The notes beneath the pieces are model-generated. The model did no database searches, was not told the origin of the DNA, and saw only the letters and a program-made list of their open reading frames with translations. A DNA stretch of 64,000 nt from Pisaster brevispinus. Taxonomy: Eukaryota; Echinodermata; Asteroidea; Forcipulatida; Asteriidae. Positions 33,551 through 44,800 of the stretch are shown here, one piece after another. A program made the position numbers and the translations under genes. The stretch is taken from assembly GCA_023634235.1 (NCBI GenBank), contig JAMKCF010000018.1, forward strand, positions 12,040,768 to 12,104,767, given 5' to 3'. Numbering within the stretch: position 1 is the first letter of the stretch; each line of letters begins with the position of its first letter.

Positions 33551-33680
33551 TTGTTTTTAGCTGTTTCGTAGCGCAGCGCTGCGAAACAGCTCTTGTTTTC
33601 GTTAAAGTTTTTTTTATTATTAGCTGTTTCGCAGCATAGCGCAGCGGAACAGCTCTTGTTTTCGTTAAAGTTTTTTTTTT
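33551..33680 (+). repeat. Two short hairpin units between long units 5 and 6
   Basis: Same 5'-AGCTGTTTCG...CGAAACAGCT-3' foldbacks; the second has GCGGAACAGCT, breaking one pair. Followed by a long T run. Confidence 0.85.
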
Positions 33681-36600
33681 TTTTATTTTTTTTTTTTTTA
33701 TTTTTTTTTTAATTTGTATTTTTCAGACAAAATTCGTTCTAAGCGGCTTTTTGCATAGTTCCTAAAGAGCAATTGCAATGAAACTTTCAGTGATGAAAGG
33801 CATTGGTGCAAAGATGATTTTAAAACAATTATGTCATGATGACGTCATCACCTGTCACGTGACGTCATCTTAAAGTTTCCTTTTTTTTAATATTTGAAAA
33901 TCTATATCAAATCAACCACAAGAGACCGTAGGTTTCTGTTTGCGGGATTGGGTGGGGATCAATTAGGTCTTCATTTTATTCAGTGTGCGTGACCTCACAT
34001 GACCTCTACTTCCGGTCTAAACAGGAAGTGCTTTGTAATTCAAAAGTGTAAATAGTTATGAAGTTGCTTTCAACGATGTTATTGTCTGGCAAGGGTGTGC
34101 ATTTAAAAAAAAATACCGATGACGTCACGATACACAAGAGCGCCCTCTAGCGGCAGGTTGAAAACTGTTCAAAATGGACTTTTTGAAGATGTGTGTGGAG
34201 AACTTTTGTGTAATCACTTCAAAACTTACACACATGTTGACCGTCAGGCAGCCATCATATGTGTGAAGTTTCAGATTGATGACGTCATCGGGGGTCACGT
34301 GACGCGGCATTAAAGGTGCCTTTTTTGAAGTCGTATATCTCCCGAAGTATAAGTGCGATCATGTTGAAACTTGGTAGGTCGTTAGATATTGGCAAGTTCT
34401 TGTGAATTCTTAAATGACGTCGTGATGACGTTATCACATGATTTTTAATGATTTTTTTCGTTTTTTGCCCCTTTAAGTCATAAATTGCTAACAAAACGTG
34501 GTATAATCCAAATTCTTTTTAAAACAGGCTTGATACATCATTACTGCTTTGAATACAAACAACTTTCATATTCAATTGAGTAATTTGAAAAAGTTATGGC
34601 GAAACAGCTCGGCATTTGTGCACAAATGCAATATATCTAGTTTTTTTTTTTATTTGTCTGTTTCAGTAAAAAAGGCTATTGACATAACGCACGTTCGGTC
34701 AAAGCGGCTATTTGCATAGTTCCTAAAGAGCAATTGCAATGAAACTTTCAGTGATGAAAGGCATTGGTGCAATAATGATCTCAAAACAATGAGGTCATGA
34801 TGACGTCATCACCTGTCACGTGACGTCATCTTAAAGGTTTCTATTTTAAATATTTGAAAATCAGTAACAAATCAGCCACAAGAGACCGTAGGTTTTTGAT
34901 TGCGGGATTGTATAGGGATAAATTAGGTCTTCATTTTATTCAGTGTGCGTGACCTCACATGACCTCTACTTCCGGTCGAAACCGGAAGTGCCTCGTTATT
35001 CAAAAGTGGAAATAGTTTTGAAGTTGCTTTCAACTATGTTATTGTCTGGCAAGGGTGGGTAATTAAAAAAAAATACCGATGACGTCACAACACACAAGAG
35101 CGCCCTCTAGCGGCAGGTTGAAAACTGATCAAAATGGACTTTTTGAAGATGTGTGTGGTGAAGTTTTGTGTAATCACTTCAAAATTTACACACATGTTGA
35201 CCGTCAGGCAGCCATCATATGTGTGAAATTTCAGATCAATGACGTAATCGGGGGTCACGTGACGCGGCATTAAAGGTGCCTTTTTTAATGTCGTATATCT
35301 CCCTAAGTGTTAATGCGATCATGTTGAAACTTGGTAGTTTGTTGGATATTGGCAAGTTCTTGTAAATTCTGAAATGACGTCATGATGACGTCATCACATG
35401 ATTTTTTTATTTTTTATGAAAATGTTATGGCGAAACAGCTCGGCATTTGTGCACAAATGCAATATGTCTAGTTGTTTTTTGTTTTTTTATTTTTCAGACA
35501 CAGGAAGTCATTGACATAATGCATGAATCGTTCTAAGCGGCTTTTTGCATAGTTCCTAAAGAGCAATTGCAATGAAACTTTCAGTGATGAAAGGCATTGG
35601 TGCAATAATGATTTTAAAACAATGATGTCATGATGACGTCATCACCTGTCACGTGACGTCATCTTAAAGGTTTATATTTTAAATATTTGAAAATCCGTAA
35701 CAAATCAGCCACAAGAGACCGTAGGTTTCTGTTTGCGGGATTGTATAGGGATAAGTTAGGTCTTCATTTTATTCAGTGTGCGTGACCTCACATGACCTCT
35801 ACTTCCGGTCGAAACCGGAAGTGCCTCGTTATTCAAAAGTGGAAATAGTTATGAAGTTGCTTTCAACGATGTTATTGTCTGGCAAGGGTGGGTAATTAAA
35901 AAAAATACCGATGACGTCACAATACACAAGAGTGCCCTCTAGCGGCAGGTTGAAAACTGATCAAAATGGACTTTTTGAAGATGTGTGTGGTGAAGTTTTG
36001 TGTAATCACTTCAAAATTTACACACATGTTGATCGTCAAGCAGCCATCATATGTGTGAAATTTCAGATCGATGACGTCATCGGGGGTCACGTGACGCGGC
36101 ATTAAACGTGCCTTTTTTGAAGTCCTATATCTCCCGAAGTATTAGTGCGATCATGTTGAAACTTGGTAGGTTGTTAGATATTGGCAAGTTCTTGTTAATT
36201 ATGAAATGACGTCATGATGACGTCATCACATGATTTTTTATGATTTTTTGAAAAAGTTATGGCGAAACAGCTTGGCATTTGTGCACAAATGCAATATGTC
36301 TAGTTTTAGTTTTATTTTTCAGACACAGGAAGTCATTGACATAATGCACGAATCGTTCTAAGCGGCCTTTTGCATAGTTTCTAAAGAGCAATTGCAATGA
36401 AACTTTCAGTGATGAAAGGCATTGGTACAATAATGATTTTAAAACAATGATGTCATGATGACGTCATCACCTGTCACGTGACGTCATCTTAAAGGTTTAT
36501 ATTTTAAATATTTGAAAATCTGTAACAAATCAGCCACAAGAGACCGTAGGTTTCTGTTTGCGGGATTGGGTGGGGATAAATTAGGTCTTCATTTTATTCA

Positions 36601-37257
36601 GTGTGCGTGACCTCACATGACCTCTACTTCCGGTCTAAACAGGAAGTGCTTTGTAATTCAAAAGTGGAAATAGTTATGAAGTTGCTTTCAACGATGTTAT
36701 TGTCTGGCAAGGGTGTGCATTTAAAAAAAAATACCGATGACGTCACGATACACAAGAGCGCCCTCTAGCGGCAGGTTGAAAACTGTTCAAAATGGACTTT
36801 TTGAAGATGTGTGTGGAGAACTTTTGTGTAATCACTTCAAAACTTACACACATGTTGACCGTCAGGCAGCCATCATATGTGTGAAGTTTCAGATTGATGA
36901 CGTCATCGGGGGTCACGTGACGCGGCATTAAAGGTGCCTTTTTTGAAGTCGTATATCTCCCGAAGTATTAGTGCGATCATGTTGAAACTTGGTAGGTCGT
37001 TAGATATTGGCAAGTTCTTGTAAATTCTGAAATGACGTCGTGATGACGTCATCACATGATTTTTAATGATTTTTTTCGTTTTTGCCCCTTTAAGTCATAA
37101 ATTGCTAACAAAACGTGGTATAATCCAAATTCTTTTTAAAACAGGCTTGATACATCATTACTGCTTTGAATACAAACAAGTTTCATATTCAATTGAGTTA
37201 TTTGAAAAAGTTATGGCGAAACAGCTCGGCATTTGTGCACAAATGCAATATATCTAG

Positions 37258-37775
37258 TTTTATTTTTATTTTTTTATTTGAAGCGCGGATCTGTGCTGTA
37301 TGCTAATCTGTCGATGTTCATCTTGTATTGCTGTTTGTTTGTTTGTGTTTGATAATCAGATTAATAGGCCTATTCATCGACCATCTTTTCGTTATTTAAT
37401 TCATTTTATACGGTCGTACATGAATCAGTCAGTTATACATACAAGCTCTTCCCCAACAAATTGACCCCAAACAAACTCGCCCTTGGTTGTAAATAAATAT
37501 CGCCCCTAACACAGTCGCCCCGAGCAAGCTCCCCTGAATTTTGTTGTTCAAGAGAATTCAGACAAAAAAGCTATAAAATAGTAGTCTTCACTATCCTTGG
37601 AAATCAGTTGCCATGAAGGGCTCCGTATACTAACTCTATTATTTTGTTCACATGAAAACTTAGTTCGTTTCCACCGGCATTGTTTTTTAGCATACCCCTT
37701 GAAAAATAATTTGTTCGGGATTATAAGTAACTCATTTATAAGACAGCCTCAACCCGTGGCTGTGGATTGCTCTGT
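37258..37775. other. Intergenic; degenerate CGCCCC-type short repeat
   Basis: Around 37450-37535, words such as GACCCCAAACAAACTCGCCC and ATCGCCCCTAACACAGTCGC recur as an imperfect repeat of about 18-20 bp. The rest is unassigned. Confidence 0.4.
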
Positions 37776-38460
37776 AGTTGTGAGTTGGTCCGTCGGAGTT
37801 ATGAGTTGGTCTGAGTGGAGTTATGAGTTGGTCCGTTGGAGTTGTGAGTTGGTCTGTTGGAGTTTTGAGTTGGTCCGTCGGAGTTTTGAGTTGGTCTGAG
37901 TGGAGTTGTGAGTTGGTCCGTCGGAGTTTTGAGTTGGTCCGTTGGAGTTATGAGTTGGTCCGTTGGAGTTGTGAGTTGGTCTGTTGGAGTTTTGAGTTGG
38001 TCCGTTGGAGTTTTGAGTTGGTCCATTGGAGTTGTGAGTTGGTCTGTTGGAGTTTTGAGTTGGTCCGTTGGAGTTTTGAGTTGGTCCGTTGGAGTTGTGA
38101 GTTGGTCTGTTGGAGTTTTGAGTTGGTCCGTCGGAGTTTTGAGTTGGTCCGTCGGAGTTTTGAGTTGGTCTGTCGGAGTTTTGAGTTGGTCCGTTGGAGT
38201 TGTGAGTTGGTCTGTCGGAGTTGTGAGTTGGTCCGTCGGAGCCTGTAAGTTGGTCCGTCGGAGTTGTAAGTTGGTCCGTCGGAGTTGTGAGTTGGTCCGT
38301 CGGAGCCTGTAAGTTGGTCCGTCGGAGCCTGTAAGTTGGTCCGTCGGAGTTGTAAGTTGGTCCGTCGGAGTTGTAAGTTGGTCCGTCGGAGTTGTCAGTT
38401 GGTCCGTCGGAGTTGTCAGTTGGTCCGTCGGAGTTGTCAATTGGTCCGTCGGAGTTTTCA
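37776..38460. repeat. 21-bp minisatellite, about 32 copies
   Basis: Units are of the form GAGTTGGTCCGTCGGAGTTGT with C/T, TTG/TCG and final TTTT/TGTG/TATG variants. Variants are clustered (GTTGGAG in the first half; GTCGGAGCCTGTAAG in the second). A period divisible by three and no stop codon in several frames give open frames of 134-235 codons: TPTDQLT repeats on the minus strand and SWSVGVL or ELVRRSF repeats on the plus strand. No signal peptide, splice or promoter evidence supports translation. Confidence 0.95.
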
Positions 38461-39260
38461 CGGTTATGGGGGTGAGGTTGTCCCGAGAAAAGTATGTGGT
38501 CAGCAAACGTACGGGTGGCCCTCATTGCAAAAACAAACTACAACCGTTTGTTATTAATTGACCAATAATGCTTTTAAATTAATACCTATAAACATTACGT
38601 AAAATATCCAAAACAACAATTAAACTTATACTTCATTACGAAAGTTTTAATGGTTGTTAATGTTTGAATGTTTAACTGAAAGGGCAAATTTTTGTCAAGT
38701 CAGTTTTCATACACTTTTGGTACCCAAGGCTTCCCATACGAAGTGGTGGTCAAGTATTGACGCTACTACAGGGGTGCACCACATTTTTTTAACAAACTTC
38801 CCATCGCAACCAATAGTAAATGCTGTAAATTATTCTTTAAAAAAAAAAAATAATAAATACAAAAAAAATATATAAAAGTCTCTCAACCTCTTGGAAACCA
38901 ACCAAATATATTTTCGGACAATAAATAAACGAGATTTCTGTAAATTTTTGGAAGATCAGCCGTTGAGAATTGTTGCTTTACCCCAGAAAGTCACACCAGA
39001 AAAAAAACGTTTTTCCCAAACTGACTTGCTGCCAGTTTCATGATGCATCCCACCACTTCCCAGCGGCCAAATATGACCAACTTTAAAGCCTAGGTTTATC
39101 AAGCTTATTCAAACGGTGAAGCACAAAACTCCCAGGTTGTGATAACTTGTCATAATTGCACATTCTAATAATTGCATGACCCCAAACAGTTACTATTCAA
39201 AAGAAATTGAGGGCACACGAATTTCGGCCAATTTGGTGTAGTGCACCTACATAACTTTAA
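38461..39260. other. Intergenic, nothing recognised
   Basis: AT-rich with an A-rich run near 38839. Small open frames lack any recognisable similarity. Confidence 0.4.
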
Positions 39261-39925
39261 TCCCGGCTCATAATTCATGTGGATGCGAATGTGATACGAA
39301 TTTCGATGTCATAAATTCAAAGGAACAATTCAACAAACAATCAGAAGTGGGGAAGGGCAACTTCTGCGAAACATTCGGAGCGAAAACAGAGCTGCAGCCT
39401 CAAAATTCACTTCGCATTCACAGGAAGTATGGGTGCACCACACTAAATGGACAAATATTCATGCGCCAAGCTCATTATCATAATTTGTATACCCACAGAA
39501 TTTTTTTAATTATAACGTTTTGGGAGTCGTGCAATTAATAGAATGTGTAATTATAAGAATCTAGCACAACCTGGGGGTTCTGTGTTTCAACTTTTGGGGA
39601 GACTTGATAAATTTAGGCGTTTAAGTTGGCCCTACTTTACTTGGCAAGTGGAGAAGTGCTTCACGAAAACTGGCAACAAGTCGGTTTGGGAAAAAGTTCA
39701 TTTTTCGGGGGTGTTTTTTTCTGGGGTTGCTAGCAAAAATTCCAAACGGCTGACCTGCCAAAAATTGAAAAGAATACTGAAGTTTAGTTGTCCGAAAATA
39801 TGTCTGATTGGTTTTCAAGAGGCTGAGAGACTTACACGATTTTTTGAGTATTTTTTAATATTTATCATTTAGCATTGGTTCCTATAGGAGTTTATTTAGT
39901 GTGGTGCGCCTGTATGAACCGGGCA
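39261..39925. mobile_element. Foldback MITE, family 1, third copy, interrupted
   Basis: The left end TCCCGGCTCATAATTCATGT with GGATGCGAATG is at 39261. The right arm is cut after TTCGCATTCACAGGAAGTATG (39431), and its last bases GTATGAACCGGGCA reappear at 39912. Removing the inserted element restores the family 1 end. Confidence 0.75.
39432..39911. mobile_element. Nested TIR element inside the family 1 MITE
   Basis: The ends GGTGCACCACACTAAAT and ATTTAGTGTGGTGCGCC are 17-bp inverted repeats with one mismatch. GTATG is present on both sides (39427-39431 and 39912-39916) and belongs to the interrupted MITE, so it is a 5-bp or slightly longer target duplication. The 480-bp interior has no supported gene. 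Confidence 0.75.
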
Positions 39926-39985
39926 TTAAAATGAAGTATGCCACCTATTGACATTTGCGGTTTAGTTTTAAAAATAATAATATCC

Positions 39986-40050
39986 AATGAACTCCGACGG
40001 CCAATTCACAACTCCGACGGCCAACTCGAAAATCCAATTCCAGCTCACAA
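39986..40050. repeat. Diverged inverted copies of the 21-bp minisatellite
   Basis: AACTCCGACGGCCAATTCAC followed by AACTCCGACGGCCAACTCG are the reverse complement of the units at 37.8-38.5 kb, in two or three decayed copies, 1.5 kb away. Confidence 0.7.
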
Positions 40051-41827
40051 CTACGACCACCATGATAGGATGCAGGGACCGTGGGGGCTTGGCCACCCGG
40101 TAAAACTTGACAAAGAAAAAAAGGGGGAAGAGATAGGTAGAGACAGAGAAATGCGTACCTAAAAACAATGAGACAATTTGATGAAGGTTTTGAGATGGGC
40201 TCATCTTCAAAAGTGACGATGCCTTGAACGATGCCTTGCAAACAATAATGTGAAATCTAGCGTGTGTGAGAAGTTTTACTATTTACTGCATCGTATAAAG
40301 CGGTATAGGCCTAATTGATATTTAAATATCATGTGACTCGGACTAATGTGTTTAGGTGAGCATGAAATAAAATAATGGAGAAATGCATTGACTCAGTTAA
40401 AGTAATTGGCATAGGCGATAAACTATGTATATACACTTCTGTTTGGGTATTTTATTTTTCGAATATAAAGCAAAGGTGGGTGGAAGGAATTGAGGCCACT
40501 GGGCGCGCACTCATAAATATATAAATGAAAGGCAAATAAAGCAAAATCTCAAGTTTGTACTAGGTACAAATTAATGTGTAAAACGCCTGTGGATTGAGCT
40601 GTAGGCATATAGATTGCACCAGAGAACATCTCAAGTCATTTTTCGCCAGAAGCCCTAAAGCGAGCCCTAGCTGCCATCCAACGCCATAAATGCTTTACAC
40701 TATACATGCAGTTAAATCCGTATGGCTAGTATTCTATTTATACACAACACAACGACAAGCGTTATATGTATTAGCCGACCTGAAAAAAAAAAAATAATAA
40801 TAATAATAAAAAGGCAAACTAAACAAAATTGTTACTGGCCCGCAGGGTAAAATATTGACGTGTAAAACTCTTCTTAAATTGTCCTAGATTGCACCAGAGA
40901 GCAACTCAAGTTAAAACATTTCCCCGGGGCCCTATAAGCGAGCCCAGACCCTACGCCCTTTTATAAAGGCTTTTCGTTTGCTCTTACTTCTCGTGAAATG
41001 CCTTATATACAAAACATGCATAGAACAGCCTTGCAAGAATGCTGTTTGTGCATAAATAGCTCTTAATAGCCCCACCTAGGCTATTTCCATCAAAAGCTCC
41101 GTTAGAAACACTGTGCGTCTCCCTGTAAACATGTTTGCTTCATACACAGGAGAATGTGTCTGCCCCGACCCCGGAAATTATCTACCGCATACGATTAATG
41201 CCCCATGCTTAACGTCTTTCAGAGTATAATGAGCAATTTTGCAATTATAATTTTTATGTGAGATAGCTCCATAGCGAACGTAAACTGAGCATTCCTTGTG
41301 CACGCGCCCAAAATTAACTTTCTTGATTTGAGCGAGTTTGATGGGGGAGAAGTTCCCCGTGGACAACACAAATCCTACTTGGTGAACACACTTGCCAAGG
41401 ATACTTCGTACTCGTGACAGATGACACGGAACCAAAGAAGAAGCTGCGGTTGCGAAAAGGGCCATCAGACGGCCCGGTTCCAAGCCCACGTTCTAAACGG
41501 CTCGGTTCCAATACATCACTTCACGCAAACGAGAGTAAACAGCGTAGTTTCCGTCACGCCTAGTTCGTTGTGCATTTTGAATACAAGCGATTTCTTCCGT
41601 CGTTGAAATTGTCTGCTTTAAGTAAGAATAAAGGCTGTTTTTAACACACTGATATTCTCATTTGGGTCGAGTCTTTCTGTCTGAGAAAGTTGTGACTACT
41701 TCCCTTGTGAATGATACCTTTAGTTCACAGGCCCATAAGACTAATTCTATCTCACCATTACCTCCATTCAGACTCACGTGTGATTGTATTGTCTGGTTAT
41801 GAGATTACGTCACACATTCAAAGAGAA
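40051..41827. other. Intergenic with a diverged direct repeat
   Basis: Two diverged copies of one sequence, about 40610-40700 and 40885-40965, share ATTGCACCAGAGA, CATCTCAAGT / CAACTCAAGT and AAGCGAGCCC. Nothing else is recognised; open frames near 41.2-41.5 kb show no known family. Confidence 0.4.
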
Positions 41828-44800
41828 CTAGACATTCAATTTTTGTTTGCTACAAAAACACGGTGTTCGTGATCGATGATGTCATCAAATTATGATTGAA
41901 CAATATTTCATTTTATCAACCTGATTTGTGCCCTTTGTAATGCCGTGTAGTTAATAAAAATGCAATGTGTGGTTCAGGAGTTATGATTATTTCAAATATT
42001 GAATTTGATCATCCGGTTTGAACCAGAAGTCAAAGTCAAATTGGGTCCCATTCTGTGTGTCATTTCTTAAGTTGATAAATACTTTGCCAATGATGTAAAG
42101 ATTGCAAAAAAACCAAAGTGTGCCTGAGAAGTTATGATTTTTTGAAACATTATTTTTTAACTTCCGGTTTGAACCGGAAGTCAGTGTTAAACGAGGTCAC
42201 ACTGTGTATCGTTTGTTAAGTCTAAAGAGCTCTTGCTGATGACGTTTACTTGATATAAATACAATGAGTGGTTGAGGAGTTATACTTTTTTAATTATTAA
42301 ATTCATCTTCCGGTATGAACCGGAAGTCAAGGTCAAATGGCATAACATTTTGTGTATCGTTTCATACCTTCCAAATGATGCATAGATTGTACAAATCCAA
42401 TGTGTGGTTCAGAAGTTATGATTTTTTGAAACATGAAATTTCAACTTCCGGCTTGAAGTTGAACCGGAAGTTAAAGTCAAATGGGTCATATTTTGTGTAG
42501 CGCGTGTTTGATTTATCAAGACCGTTCAGACGACGTTTGGATTGTGAAAATCCAACGTGTGGTTAAGGAGTTATGAATTTTTCAATTATTACACGGACTA
42601 TCATTAGTTGAGCTCTGTAAATAATGACCATTCATGTGATATAGCGCCCTCATGTGACATGTACATGTACTGGCAAGGCTGCGTGGACTTTGAACCTTAT
42701 AAACAAGGGAGCGGAACGGCCAGCTACTGTGTACAGTGTCGGCGAATGTTTGTGTTGGCCTACACTATCATGCGTTGTCACACGATGAAAGTCAACAGAC
42801 ACATGCGCTTTGACGCCCAGTTTTGACCAGATGCAAAGATTAAAATGCTATAATCTCTGTGCAAAAGTTTCGGCAGAATAACTCATTTATAACCTGATGC
42901 TAAATTCATGTTAAAATATGCCGTAGTTTTTGAGATTTGAATTTTGAAATTTTCAACTTCCGGTTTGAACCGGAAGTCAAGGTCAAATGGGGTCATGTTG
43001 TGTGTAGCGTTTGTTGACCTTTTAACGACCAATCCGATGATGTGTAGATTGTAAAAATCCGACATGTGGTTCATGAGTTATGATTTTTTACAAATATTAA
43101 ACTTTGATTTAATGTAATTCAATACCAGGTGACGTCATTATGACATAATTAAGTTTGTGTCGTCTTGATGCTAAGATTTAAGTGTCCGATGAGTTTCAAT
43201 GTTCAGGTAACTTTTAATCTTGAGTAATGCCGTAAAAAAGCCCAAAACATGATTTTTTAAAGGAAAATCAACGAAGGCAAACTTCGACCCAGGGTAACGA
43301 CCCGGAAGTTAAGGTCATACGATTTTGACGTTAACTTTTCAAATGATGCCCCAGTCTTGATCTATCATATGCCCAATTATGAACATCATACCTTTGAAAT
43401 TTACGAAGATACAGCAAATAGAAAAAGGTCTTTTTTTTACTTTAAAAACCTTGTAATTCGACACCCGATGACGTCATCATAACGTCATTAAGTCTGTGTC
43501 GTCCTCATATCAAGGTTCAATTGTCTGATGAGTTTCAAGGTTAAAATCAATTTTAATTTTGAGTTATGACCAAAATTAAAAAAGACCCTAAAACACAGAC
43601 TTTGACCTTCCGTTAAGACCGGAAGTAAAGGTCGTACGATTTTGGCGTTAACTTTTCAAATGTTAGCCCAGTCTTGATTTATAAGATGCCCAATTATGAG
43701 CATCCTAGCTTTCAAATTCACGAAGATACAGTGAATAGAAAATAGTCATTTTTCAACTTTAAAAACCTTGTAATTCGACACCTGATGACGTCATCATGAC
43801 GTCATGACAACTGTGCCGTCTTCATATTGAGGATCAACTGTCTGATGAGTTTCAAGGTTCAATTCAGTTTCAATGTTGAGTTATGCTGTAGAGAAGAGTT
43901 CTAGGGAAGAAGAAGATGGAGAAGAAAAAAAAAAAAAAAACTAGACATTGAATTTTTGTTTGCTACAAAAACACGGTGTTCGTGATCGATGATGTCGTCA
44001 AATTATGATTGAACAATATTTCATTTTATCAACCTGATTTGTGCCCTTTGTAATGCCGTGTAGTTAATAAAAATGCAATGTGTGGTTCAGGAGTTATGAT
44101 TATTTCAAATATTGAATTTGATCATCCAGTTTGAACCAGAAGTCAAAGTCAAATTGGGTCCCATTCTGTGTGTCATTTTTTAAGTTGTTAAATACTTTGC
44201 CAATGATGTAAAGATTGCAAAAAAACCAAAGTGTGCCTGAGAAGTTATGATTTTTTGAAAAATTATTTTTTAACTTCCGGTTTGAACCGGAAGTCAGTGT
44301 TAATTGAGGTCACACTGTGTATCGTTTGTTAAGTCTAAAGAGCTCTTTCTGATGACGTTTACTTGATATAAATACAATGAGTGGTTGAGGAGTTATACTT
44401 TTTTTAATTATTAAATTCATCTTCCGGTATGAACCGGAAGTCAAGGTCAAATGGCATAACATTTTGTGTATCGTTTCATACCTTCCAAATGATGCATAGA
44501 TTTTACAAATCCAATGTGTGGTTCAGAAGTTATGATTTTTTGAAACATGAAATTCCAACTTCCGGCTTGAACCGGAAGTTAAGGTCAAATGGGTCATATT
44601 TTGTGTAGCGCGTGTTTGATTTATCAAGACCGTTCAGACGACGTTTGGATTGTGAAAATCCAACGTGTGGTTAAGGAGTTATGAATTTTTCAATTATTAC
44701 ACGGACTATCATTAGTTGAGCTCTGTAAATAATGACCATTCATGTGATATAGCGCCCTCATGTGACATGTACATGTACTGGCAAGGCTGCGTGGACTTTG

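Larger units (their letters stand above)
28893..37257 (+). mobile_element. Array 1: nine head-to-tail Helitron-like units
   Basis: Unit 3' ends (CTAG) are at 29742, 30696, 31656, 32496, 33547, 34637, 35468, 36300 and 37254, giving units of about 0.83-1.1 kb including two interruptions by short hairpins. Each ends CGAAACAGCTCGGC, a perfect 18-bp palindrome GCATTTGTGCACAAATGC (for example 29717-29734), AATATGT or CATGT, and CTAG, followed by TT and a T run. Interiors share, in order: GTTTCAG, a GATGACGTCATCA block, TGACCTCACATGACCT, CTTCCGGTCGAAACCGGAAG, a CTCF-like GCGCCCTCTAGCGGC, and two more CRE-rich blocks. Units fall into subtypes with or without an insert of about 120 bp before the 3' end. 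The 61-64-codon open frames repeated on both strands are by-products. No transposition protein is encoded. Confidence 0.65.

Noticed and set aside
29351..36931. Nine copies of a 61-64-codon open frame on both strands (TSQHTRAPSSGRLKTDQNGL and its antisense)
   Set aside because: The frames coincide on both strands and cover the CTCF-like and CRE motifs. Conservation equals that of the surrounding repeat, so there is no sign of coding selection by eye.
37799..38525. Open frames of 234-235 codons on - (TPTDQLT repeats) and 134-141 codons on +
   Set aside because: All are explained by a 21-bp repeat lacking stops; several frames are open at once and there is no promoter, splice or domain evidence.
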